Below, piece after piece: positions 9,876-16,636 of a stretch of DNA of 33,035 nucleotides (positions within the stretch are counted from its first letter, which is position 1; each line of letters opens with the position of its first letter). The position numbers were made by a program, and so were the translations under genes. Source of the stretch: Candidatus Uhrbacteria bacterium (GTDB lineage: Bacteria > Patescibacteriota > Patescibacteriia > UBA9934 > GWF2-40-263); NCBI GenBank assembly GCA_018700535.1, contig JABITQ010000025.1, positions 1 through 33,035 of the forward strand, written 5' to 3'. Under the pieces are notes generated by a model, which was not told where the DNA came from, searched no databases, and was given only the letters and a program-made list of their open reading frames with translations.

Positions 9876-9909
9876 TTTATATATAGAAGAAAGCACTCAC
9901 ACTCATACA

Positions 9910-9938
9910 TTGACAATAACCAACAATTGGCGTATTCT
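9910..9938 (+). promoter_or_regulatory. Promoter TTGACA-17-TATTCT
   Basis: Sigma70-type hexamers, 17 bp spacer. Confidence 0.75.
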
Positions 9939-10012
9939 CCGCGGTCACCACGACTACCCCATTCAGCGGGTGCCCATTTTGGGAAAGCTGATTCTTGCAC
10001 ATGGAGCATTTG

Positions 10013-10402
10013 ATGCGATTCCTTCTTTGTCTTGCGATCGGATTGATGGGGACAGCTCAAGCAGCTGACTACCCCGGCCGTCACATGTTCACATCTCATT
10101 GGATCAACGACACCGCCTCGATCGAGCAATCACTGAGGCAGACCCCTTGGACTGAGCGCTGCGAGTTACGCAGATCGACCAGTCACACAGGCTTCAGTCT
10201 GCGAGCCAAAGTGGATGAGAAGGGGCAGCTGGTGGACCCGAAGGTTGTGGTCTTCACCATCATCGGTACCAGCACCGACGACGATCTTCTTGCCTGCGTT
10301 CTCAAGCAAGCACGTGCGCTCGAACCCCTTTCGGTAGAGGATGGATTCACCCCAGGCTACGAAGGTGCTGGAGACTTCACCTACCAATACTTCCTGCCCT
10401 AG
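10013..10402 (+). CDS. Small secreted protein (129 aa)
   Basis: MRFLLCLAIGLMGTAQA signal peptide; GGAG SD. Confidence 0.75.
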   Translation: MRFLLCLAIGLMGTAQAADYPGRHMFTSHWINDTASIEQSLRQTPWTERCELRRSTSHTGFSLRAKVDEKGQLVDPKVVVFTIIGTSTDDDLLACVLKQARALEPLSVEDGFTPGYEGAGDFTYQYFLP

Positions 10403-10404
10403 GC

Positions 10405-10470
10405 ACAGCCGTCCACCAACGAGGACCAAACGGGTCGCTCATCTCTGGTGGGCGGCTCTTGTTTTACAAT
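10405..10470 (+). terminator. Long hairpin terminator GCCGTCCACCA...TGGTGGGCGGC + TTGTTTT
   Basis: Inverted repeat plus T-rich tract. Confidence 0.75.
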
Positions 10471-10490
10471 TTCGCCATAAAGACGAATTT

Positions 10491-10558
10491 TTGAAAAAGA
10501 AACACCCCACCGATCAACGAGATTCCAGTAGGGGTTTCTCGCTGACGATGGGGCCAGC
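10491..10558 (-). terminator. Long hairpin terminator (copy A of a recurrent module)
   Basis: CCCCATCGTCAGCGAGA...TCTCGTTGATCGGTGGGG then TGTTTCTTTTT on minus strand. Confidence 0.8.
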
Positions 10559-10577
10559 TTGCGTATGGGATTGTTGT

Positions 10578-10850
10578 TCAGGGTGAGATTGTGTTGCCAC
10601 GAGGACCGTGAATCATGATCATTACCATGGCACCGTCCTGACGGATCATGCCACCCAAACCACGTACGATAGTTCGTGCACTACGACCAACCGAGTCGGT
10701 CGGTACGAGTGAGGTAATCGCGAGTCCGTAGGGACACCCCAACTCTTCTGCAACACGACTCTTGATCTCATCATCAGTTCGCGAAGTTTTGACAATTTCA
10801 CGAATAGCTCTCTTGATACCGTCGTCGCTTAAATCTGTCCATGCACACAT
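10578..10850 (-). CDS. Hypothetical protein (90 aa)
   Basis: AGGAGAGAAATC-ATG start at 10850; TTGACA-17-TATCTT promoter upstream. Confidence 0.75.
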   Translation of the reverse strand: MCAWTDLSDDGIKRAIREIVKTSRTDDEIKSRVAEELGCPYGLAITSLVPTDSVGRSARTIVRGLGGMIRQDGAMVMIMIHGPRGNTISP

Positions 10851-10896
10851 GATTTCTCTCCTAGTCAACGGGTGAAAGGTGAATTGCTGACAGATT

Positions 10897-10925
10897 AAGA
10901 TAGCATTAAATTGCCTTTTTGTCAA
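10897..10925 (-). promoter_or_regulatory. Promoter TTGACA-17-TATCTT
   Basis: Sigma70-type hexamers, 17 bp spacer. Confidence 0.75.
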
Positions 10926-11017
10926 TGTATTGAGGGTCAGAAGCAGGTGCATGCATTTACAAAACCAACAAAATATGTTGAACTCCCGCAGACCAACCAT
11001 GGTCTTTGGAGAATCCA

Positions 11018-11662
11018 ATGAGATCTATCATTGACGGCGTACCGTCAAATCTGTTCGCTGTCACCACCCGTGCGCTCAATGTAGTCCTGGGAGCTGACCC
11101 AACACAAGAGCGTCGAAGCATCTGCCTGATGTGTGCACGTGCTGATGATCACAAACAGGCGATTGTTACCTTGCTTGTAGGTGGCGAAGCAAATCGAGGA
11201 ATCCTCTCTGGGCTATTTGGTGAAGACCTCGCTTGGGCCGTGCATTGCATACGGTATGCAAGCCTCAAGCTGGCGTACCTTATAGCCAACCCTGATGCCG
11301 TCACATCTTTTGAGGGCGCAAACCCCGACGAAGATCTCTACGGTGGCGGTCTGCGGATCAAGAACAAGAAATTGTTCATCGTTCCCTCTGGCCTCAGCGC
11401 CGAAGGAGACCTGGTGGTGGGACTCCTTGTCGTCATCATGATTGGCGAGATCAACACCACCGAAGCGCGCGAAGTGGCAGAGAATGTCAGCGCGGAATGC
11501 CTAGCTTTGTTCGATGATACTGTAGTCGAAATCGAAGATTCCATTCCGGAATTCTCCTGCCCCATTTGCCGCTGCCCCAACACAACACATCACAAAACTG
11601 GTAACGACTCTAGTTACTTGGTCTGCAACGAATGTGGTCACTACGCCGCCTGGCGTTCGTAA
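11018..11662 (+). CDS. Hypothetical protein with C-terminal zinc ribbon (214 aa)
   Basis: CPICRCPNTTHH...YLVCNECGHYAAW Cys4 motif; GGAG SD. Confidence 0.75.
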   Translation: MRSIIDGVPSNLFAVTTRALNVVLGADPTQERRSICLMCARADDHKQAIVTLLVGGEANRGILSGLFGEDLAWAVHCIRYASLKLAYLIANPDAVTSFEGANPDEDLYGGGLRIKNKKLFIVPSGLSAEGDLVVGLLVVIMIGEINTTEAREVAENVSAECLALFDDTVVEIEDSIPEFSCPICRCPNTTHHKTGNDSSYLVCNECGHYAAWRS

Positions 11663-11672
11663 ACCACAACCA

Positions 11673-11745
11673 ACCGCCCCACGAGTAAGTCACCACCTAT
11701 CACGGTGGATCTACGACACCACTCTCGTGCGGGCGGTTTTTGTTT
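11673..11745 (+). terminator. Branched long terminator ACCGCCC-CACGAG..[CCACC..GGTGG]..CTCGTG-GGGCGGT + T5GTTT
   Basis: Nested inverted repeats plus T-tract. Confidence 0.8.
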
Positions 11746-11749
11746 ACCC

Positions 11750-11786
11750 AAACAAAAAAGGCGCAAGTAAATTGATTACTCGCGCC
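11750..11786 (-). terminator. Terminator GGCGCgAGTAA..TTACTtGCGCC + T6GTTT
   Basis: Inverted repeat plus T-tract on minus strand. Confidence 0.8.
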
Positions 11787-11890
11787 GCGTTAGGTGTGTG
11801 GTCAGTGTTGGGTCAGAGCCGTTCCATCCAATCGTAGTCGTGGTGAGTTGGTACTTATCGTTTATATTTGGACAGATTATCAACGTGAGA

Positions 11891-11947
11891 AAATAAAAAC
11901 ACCCCGCCGAAGCTACGAGTGAATTCTCGAACTTCATACGGGGTTCG
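11891..11947 (-). terminator. Long hairpin terminator ACCCCG..GAAG..GAG..CTC..CTTC..CGGGGT + T5ATTTT
   Basis: Inverted repeat downstream of 11967 gene on minus strand. Confidence 0.75.
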
Positions 11948-11966
11948 TTGTTTGCCCAAGGGCTAG

Positions 11967-12233
11967 CTAGGCCTTGGTACCAGACTCTTCCATCAGATAG
12001 AAGGTGGCTGTGATCTCGTACTGTTCTCCGCGACATTGACCACAACTACACGGAGTGGTGTCGAACGTCTTGAATTCGACCGCCATTCGTTCCATGCCCT
12101 CGCCTGGAAAATGCTCGCCCCAAATAGAGACGATCTCTTGCCCCGTGACCTTGCCACTAGAATCGTGTGACTTATCGAGCTCAACATCGACTCTCTTTTG
12201 ACCATTTTCCATGACAACTTCGAGGCTTCTCAT
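11967..12233 (-). CDS. Hypothetical protein with CSCGQC motif (about 88 aa; may start at the internal Met at 12212)
   Basis: ORF; TTGACA-17-TACCTT promoter at 12285-12313. Confidence 0.7.
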   Translation of the reverse strand: MRSLEVVMENGQKRVDVELDKSHDSSGKVTGQEIVSIWGEHFPGEGMERMAVEFKTFDTTPCSCGQCRGEQYEITATFYLMEESGTKA

Positions 12234-12284
12234 AAGATATCCCTATTGGTGCTGGTGTACCGATGCTCATCATCAGGACCAGCG

Positions 12285-12313
12285 AAGGTAGCAATAATCA
12301 AAGCTCATGTCAA
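12285..12313 (-). promoter_or_regulatory. Promoter TTGACA-17-TACCTT
   Basis: Sigma70-type hexamers, 17 bp spacer. Confidence 0.75.
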
Positions 12314-12328
12314 CCGTTTAGGTGTCAT

Positions 12329-12395
12329 TTTGAAAAAGAAACAACCCCACCGACAGCGAACCACCCGTAAGGTGTTTCTTGCTGACTGCGGGGTT
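12329..12395 (-). terminator. Long hairpin terminator (copy B of recurrent module)
   Basis: AACCCCGCAGTCAGCAAGAAACACC-TTACG-GGTGGTTCGCTGTCGGTGGGGTT then GTTTCTTTTT. Confidence 0.8.
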
Positions 12396-12405
12396 GAGCG
12401 TGCGT

Positions 12406-12702
12406 CTACATGAGTGCGTGGATGATCCCACCGATGACCAGGGCGCTCGTTGGTGCCGCAAACGCGTAAAAAATACGGCCTGTCACCGAGTCAAAAAAAT
12501 CCTCTGGATCTGGAATGTATTTGCTGGTCAGGAATGCAACAACGACTCCAAGCCCCATTGCCTGGAGAAATCCAATCGTCTGGATATGGAATGTCGTGAA
12601 GATGAACCAGTTCCAAAGCATCATGATGACAAAGCCAGAGTAGATGGCACTGACTGCATCAATGGCGGTGCTACAAGCGAAAATACCAAGAAGTACGACC
12701 AT
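12406..12702 (-). CDS. Small membrane protein (98 aa)
   Basis: Internal ATG at 12702 with TGGAGCAAGTC SD; the annotated ATG at 12744 lies within 10 nt of the predicted -10. Confidence 0.7.
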   Translation of the reverse strand: MVVLLGIFACSTAIDAVSAIYSGFVIMMLWNWFIFTTFHIQTIGFLQAMGLGVVVAFLTSKYIPDPEDFFDSVTGRIFYAFAAPTSALVIGGIIHALM

Positions 12703-12747
12703 GACTTGCTCCAGCAAGAGGGTGTGAAGTCTCCGTTGAGACATTGC

Positions 12748-12776
12748 AAGATGACATAGGATTAGGACTCTGTCAA
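12748..12776 (-). promoter_or_regulatory. Promoter TTGACA-17-CATCTT
   Basis: Sigma70-type hexamers, 17 bp spacer. Confidence 0.65.
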
Positions 12777-12880
12777 TAGATTGGTATGGGGCATCTACCG
12801 CTTCAGACCCTAAACACCCTCAACCGCACCCCGCAGAGAGCGCCTTGCGTCTCACTGCTCAGAGATGCGGTTTTTGATTT

Positions 12881-12956
12881 TTGGAAAAAGAAACAACGCA
12901 CCCACGATCAGCAGACGTTTACGCAAATGCGTGTTTCTGCTGACGTGAGTGCGCAA
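12881..12956 (-). terminator. Long hairpin terminator (copy C of recurrent module)
   Basis: GCGCACTCACGTCAGCAGAAACACGCA...TCTGCTGATCGTGGGTGCG then TTGTTTCTTTTT. Confidence 0.8.
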
Positions 12957-12957
12957 G

Positions 12958-13323
12958 CTAGGACTCAACCTCGGGTTTCTGCAGCTCTTGAGTGATTCCG
13001 AAACTTCGGAGAACAGCAGCCTCTGCCTCTGTGATAGGGCCAACTTCTTCCCATCCCCACTTCTTGTCACAGGTTCCACCTCCATAAGGCTCATGAAAAT
13101 CACCCTGCCTCTCGATGTACTCCACCCTCTTCGCAGCCGCAGCCTGCGGTTGCTGAGCAAGAGGCACTTGGTCCAGTGCGTAACCATACCAAGCGCCATA
13201 GTGTTCTGCGATGTTGAGATGGTCAGCTACTTCAGCAGCAGTACTAGCCACAACGTAACCGAGAGTCATTACCTCATCAACATCAGGGCCGGAAAAGCGT
13301 TTGGTAAGACGATAAAGCTTCAT
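12958..13323 (-). CDS. Hypothetical protein (121 aa)
   Basis: AAGAGAGGTGTC-ATG; promoter at 13382-13410. Confidence 0.75.
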   Translation of the reverse strand: MKLYRLTKRFSGPDVDEVMTLGYVVASTAAEVADHLNIAEHYGAWYGYALDQVPLAQQPQAAAAKRVEYIERQGDFHEPYGGGTCDKKWGWEEVGPITEAEAAVLRSFGITQELQKPEVES

Positions 13324-13381
13324 GACACCTCTCTTTTGTAATCGATTGTAACTGCCGCAGGGTTGTCAAAATGACTGGAGA

Positions 13382-13410
13382 ATCTATCACGAAAACAGCC
13401 TTTTTGTCAA
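13382..13410 (-). promoter_or_regulatory. Promoter TTGACA-17-ATAGAT
   Basis: Sigma70-type -35, 17 bp spacer. Confidence 0.6.
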
Positions 13411-13431
13411 TGGATGGAGGTGGGCGCTTAA

Positions 13432-13470
13432 AAAAGAAGAGACGCCTCGATGTATATCGGGGCGTCTTGC
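13432..13470 (-). terminator. Terminator GACGCCcCGAT..ATCGaGGCGTC
   Basis: Inverted repeat plus T-rich tract on minus strand. Confidence 0.75.
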
Positions 13471-13476
13471 GTGTGT

Positions 13477-13902
13477 CTAGCTTGTGAGACGTTTGATGGG
13501 AGAAATGATGCACTTGCTCACTGCCCACCAGATAGCCCTCAAGAACGTCGCGAGGGTAAGTGGAACGATGAACCCAACTCCGATCACTAGTCGAAACAAG
13601 AGCTGTCCTTTGCGAACGAAGACTTCGTTCCAAAGAAAGATCGGAGGGGCTATGTATGAATCTCCGTGAAGGAACCTTTCAGCAGTGCTCGATATACCCT
13701 GCATATTCAAGAAGATGCAAAGCATGAACTGCAACAGAACGACGCTGAAGACCCGATCAGGGATGTTGAAATTGTGACCATCTGCATACAGCATCAGAAA
13801 AGTGATGGCTATAACCAGATACATCCCCAAGGTAAACTGAAAGGTCCATTTGCGCCCCGCGTTGAGGGAACTGACTTGCTCAGCAGTGTAAGCAGAAGAC
13901 AT
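13477..13902 (-). CDS. Small membrane protein (141 aa)
   Basis: Hydrophobic segments; ATG at 13902 behind AAGAGGTGGTC SD; promoter at 13929-13957. Confidence 0.75.
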   Translation of the reverse strand: MSSAYTAEQVSSLNAGRKWTFQFTLGMYLVIAITFLMLYADGHNFNIPDRVFSVVLLQFMLCIFLNMQGISSTAERFLHGDSYIAPPIFLWNEVFVRKGQLLFRLVIGVGFIVPLTLATFLRAIWWAVSKCIISPIKRLTS

Positions 13903-13928
13903 GACCACCTCTTGTGTAGGTCGACGAT

Positions 13929-13957
13929 ATCGTAGCGAGGAACTATTGCTGAGTCAA
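13929..13957 (-). promoter_or_regulatory. Promoter TTGACT-17-TACGAT
   Basis: Sigma70-type hexamers, 17 bp spacer. Confidence 0.7.
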
Positions 13958-14000
13958 TGGAATATTCGTTGGGGTTTACCATTTATTCTGGGGTAACAAT

Positions 14001-14032
14001 AAAACCACCTAGCGAATTGCTAGGTGGTTTTA
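14001..14032 (-). terminator. Terminator of tRNA-Glu (AAAACCACCTAG..CTAGGTGGTTTT)
   Basis: 12-bp perfect inverted repeat with terminal T-tract. Confidence 0.85.
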
Positions 14033-14107
14033 TGGTGACCCCACGGGGAATCGAACCCCGATTTCCAGGATGAGAACCTGGCGTCCTAACCGTTAGACGA
14101 TGGGGCC
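14033..14107 (-). tRNA. tRNA-Glu (anticodon CTC), CCA encoded
   Basis: GGCCCCA acceptor, GTCTAACGGTTAGGAC D-arm, CCAGG-TTCTCAT-CCTGG anticodon arm, CGGGG-TTCGATT-CCCCG T-arm, TGGGGTC-A-CCA. Confidence 0.95.
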
Positions 14108-14133
14108 TTTCGGCCTATTTTTGTTGCGTCGAG

Positions 14134-14162
14134 ATAATAACATGATGGCTTTTGCGTGGCAA
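14134..14162 (-). promoter_or_regulatory. tRNA promoter TTGCCA-17-TATTAT
   Basis: Sigma70-type hexamers, 17 bp spacer. Confidence 0.7.
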
Positions 14163-14180
14163 GATCTAAACTCCCCACAT

Positions 14181-14209
14181 TTGACACACCCCACACAATC
14201 CGACATATT
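14181..14209 (+). promoter_or_regulatory. Promoter TTGACA-17-CATATT
   Basis: Sigma70-type hexamers, 17 bp spacer. Confidence 0.6.
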
Positions 14210-14229
14210 CCCCGTGGGGAAACCCAGGA

Positions 14230-14284
14230 GAACACACCTGTGACTTTTTCGCTACCGGTCACGTGAAGGGTGTGTTTTTTGTTT
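14230..14284 (+). terminator. Terminator ACACACC.GTGAC...GTCAC..GGTGTGT + T6GTTTTG
   Basis: Inverted repeat and T-tract about 20 nt after predicted TSS. Confidence 0.7.
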
Positions 14285-14314
14285 TGTTAAAACTTTTTGT
14301 GTTCAACAAACTTA

Positions 14315-14343
14315 TTGACCACTTTCAATATTTTACCTAAGGT
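14315..14343 (+). promoter_or_regulatory. Promoter TTGACC-17-TAAGGT
   Basis: Sigma70-like hexamers, 17 bp spacer. Confidence 0.55.
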
Positions 14344-14370
14344 CAGATTGTTCTTTCCAAGGAGTAGTCA

Positions 14371-14922
14371 ATGTTGTTTCTGCTGATGCTTGCATGTATT
14401 CATGCGACTCCGAGCGTGGTGACCAGTCCAGTTGCACAGATTGATTCAGACATCTCTGTGCATCATGAATCGTCACCGATTACAGGTGCAGAGTTTTCGT
14501 TTCTGATTTTGGTAGCACAGCAGTGCCCAATGCCGAGCGATGCGCGAGTATGCATTGCTTACATCACAACTGAGTACCCTCAAGATGAAGAACTAGAAGA
14601 GATCATCAAGCTTTTCTCTCGACATGAACAACTCAACGGAGAACACCTAGTTTACGTTCATGGATTCTACAATCACAAGGAAACCGTTTTCTTCCAAGGT
14701 GCTTACACACTCGATTGCAATCCAGCGAACCCATGCTCATTGCACGTAGACCTCAAAGCTGGCGCTGATGGACACGTCCTTATGACATCGTCCATGAGCA
14801 GAGAAACTCTCGAGTGGGAAATTATTGGGAGCAACATCTACCCAATCCAAAGAATACAGAAATTTCCTACACTTGATCAGCAACTACGCCAAGCCCCTGA
14901 GACAACACAAGCATCGCGCTGA
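14371..14922 (+). CDS. Small secreted protein, possible lipoprotein (183 aa)
   Basis: MLFLLMLACIHATPS signal/lipobox-like; GGAG SD. Confidence 0.8.
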   Translation: MLFLLMLACIHATPSVVTSPVAQIDSDISVHHESSPITGAEFSFLILVAQQCPMPSDARVCIAYITTEYPQDEELEEIIKLFSRHEQLNGEHLVYVHGFYNHKETVFFQGAYTLDCNPANPCSLHVDLKAGADGHVLMTSSMSRETLEWEIIGSNIYPIQRIQKFPTLDQQLRQAPETTQASR

Positions 14923-14947
14923 TGACATGTTGCCTCTGGGGTTTTTT
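14891..14947 (+). terminator. Terminator whose 5' stem lies inside the CDS end
   Basis: CCCCtGAGaCAACA...TGTTGcCTCtGGGG + T6. Confidence 0.75.
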
Positions 14948-14995
14948 AGTTTAAACAAAACAGCCCGCCCAGAAGCATCTGGACAGGCATTCGTG

Positions 14996-15520
14996 TTACG
15001 CGTGGCGCACAAGCCCCTTGGGATTCTTCACATCTTCAAAGACGGCAATCATCATTGCCATCAGGATTTCAGGGTCTCGACCGATGAACTTGTAGCTCAT
15101 ACCCCCTGTCTTGACGAGATGATGAGCATGGTCATCTTTCCAGACAGCTCTCGTCCATTCGAACTGGCAGATTGTTCCAAATTCGACATCGACCGAAATC
15201 TCAGCGATCATCTCAGCTGGACGAAGAATGCGTTGGTCAAGGTGCATTGTCCAACCATCCTTGTCCCTTGAAGCGTTGAGCCGACTTCTGATACCAATCG
15301 GCCACGGCGACGAGAGATCAACAACGACTTCATCACGTTTCATCATCCTCAGAGCTGGACTTGAATCGACAATTCCAGTCACCTGACTACGCACCGCATC
15401 TCTGCCCATACTTCCTTCAATCATTGTCTTGATCAGCTCAAAGACAGACTCACCCTCACTGAACAGATGCTTGGGATCTAGCCTGTAGAACACTTTTCCG
15501 CGTGGGAACATCTCGCCCAT
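14996..15520 (-). CDS. Hypothetical protein (174 aa)
   Basis: TAGGAGAAGAC-ATG; minus terminator GCCTGTCCAGATGCTTCTGGGCGGGC downstream. Confidence 0.75.
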   Translation of the reverse strand: MGEMFPRGKVFYRLDPKHLFSEGESVFELIKTMIEGSMGRDAVRSQVTGIVDSSPALRMMKRDEVVVDLSSPWPIGIRSRLNASRDKDGWTMHLDQRILRPAEMIAEISVDVEFGTICQFEWTRAVWKDDHAHHLVKTGGMSYKFIGRDPEILMAMMIAVFEDVKNPKGLVRHA

Positions 15521-15637
15521 GTCTTCTCCTATTGTGCCATATCTCCGTGTATCCTTTCAGATTACCGGCTGGTCACACATGTTGCCAAGGAGAGCCCTTG
15601 GTTCAAAAAAACTATCAGGGATCAGGATGCCGGTCAA

Positions 15638-15666
15638 TTGATGTTGCAGAAAACTAATGCTAGGCT
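15638..15666 (+). promoter_or_regulatory. Promoter TTGATG-17-TAGGCT
   Basis: Sigma70-like hexamers, 17 bp spacer. Confidence 0.5.
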
Positions 15667-15682
15667 CATGTTAGGAGGAAGC

Positions 15683-16108
15683 ATGAAAAAGCTCACAGTA
15701 TTTATTCTGGCCGCTTACCCCACAGAGAACTGGCTCCGTAGAACTCGACAGCGCAGAGAGCCGACTTTGTTTGAGTGGCTTGATGCCGAAGACATCGAAC
15801 TTTTCGAAGTGCAATGGGATGGTCGTATTGATGCGCTCATCAAAGCGTTCCGCAGGGGCGATCAATTCGTTGTCCGAGCAAGCAACTACATGAACCCAGA
15901 AGAGCGCTCCAACTTTAGGGGCAACCCCAAACCAGATTGGATGGGTGTCGTTGTTCGCACATGCGCTGCTCTCGGTATTCCAATCTTCTACAACGGACAC
16001 ATCATGCACCCAAGCCCTGTCAGAGACTACGACATTGAATGGAGTGATCACGGCAGAGGAAAAGATGAACTCATAGAAGCCCTGTCTCCATTCGTGGTGG
16101 AAACCTAG
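15683..16108 (+). CDS. Hypothetical protein (141 aa)
   Basis: AGGAGGAAGC-ATG; internal start preferred over 15638. Confidence 0.75.
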   Translation: MKKLTVFILAAYPTENWLRRTRQRREPTLFEWLDAEDIELFEVQWDGRIDALIKAFRRGDQFVVRASNYMNPEERSNFRGNPKPDWMGVVVRTCAALGIPIFYNGHIMHPSPVRDYDIEWSDHGRGKDELIEALSPFVVET

Positions 16109-16126
16109 AGCGTCTCAACATATACA

Positions 16127-16155
16127 TTGACAGAAACCTCTCTGTCGACTATATT
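16127..16155 (+). promoter_or_regulatory. Promoter TTGACA-17-TATATT
   Basis: Sigma70-type hexamers, 17 bp spacer. Confidence 0.75.
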
Positions 16156-16182
16156 GTCCCGGTCTTCAAAGTGGAGTTTCTT

Positions 16183-16554
16183 TTGAACAAACCGGTACTG
16201 GTCATCATCGACGACGACGATCAACTTCGCAAAGCAGTAAGTCGCATACTTGCGCGATGCGGATTCGATGTCCATGCATTCGACAATCCAGATGATGCTC
16301 TTCTATACATCGAAGAGAACCCGGAGTTCTCTGGTATCTTGTCTGATTTCGACATGGCATCAACTCGAAACGGCATTCAAGTGTTCCACGAGGTTCAACC
16401 GATCCTGAGTGGGAGACCGTTCGTTCTTCTCACCGGCACAGAAGATCTCGAGGAAAGGTATCCAGGACTTCCTTCTGAGTGCGTGGTCCGTAGAAAACCA
16501 TGTATCATCAAAAGCCTGCTACCTGATCTCCCGGCCCTGCCCCCGTCTGCTTGA
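16183..16554 (+). CDS. Stand-alone response regulator receiver domain (CheY-like; TTG start likely)
   Basis: VLVIIDDDDQLRKAVSRIL; SDFDM phosphoacceptor; VLLTG; RRKPC. Confidence 0.85.
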   Translation: MNKPVLVIIDDDDQLRKAVSRILARCGFDVHAFDNPDDALLYIEENPEFSGILSDFDMASTRNGIQVFHEVQPILSGRPFVLLTGTEDLEERYPGLPSECVVRRKPCIIKSLLPDLPALPPSA

Positions 16555-16566
16555 TGGGGGTCTTTT
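16532..16566 (+). terminator. Terminator CCCCC..GGGGG + TCTTTTGTT overlapping CDS end
   Basis: Inverted repeat plus T-tract. Confidence 0.7.
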
Positions 16567-16568
16567 GT

Positions 16569-16612
16569 TACACAAACAAAAGACCCCCCGTCGCCAAAGC
16601 TTCGGGGGGTCG
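16569..16612 (-). terminator. Terminator ACCCCCCGAAG..GGGGGGT + TTTTGTTT
   Basis: Inverted repeat plus T-tract on minus strand. Confidence 0.8.
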
Positions 16613-16636
16613 TGCGTTGAGGCCTGCGTTTGACCT

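Noticed and set aside
12379-12759. 126-aa plus ORF overlapping the 12406 gene
   Set aside because: Antisense to a hydrophobic membrane protein with its own promoter, SD and terminator.
10578-13902. Toxin-antitoxin pairs among the small genes
   Set aside because: Neighbouring small genes have separate promoters and terminators and none shows a toxin or antitoxin motif I can name.
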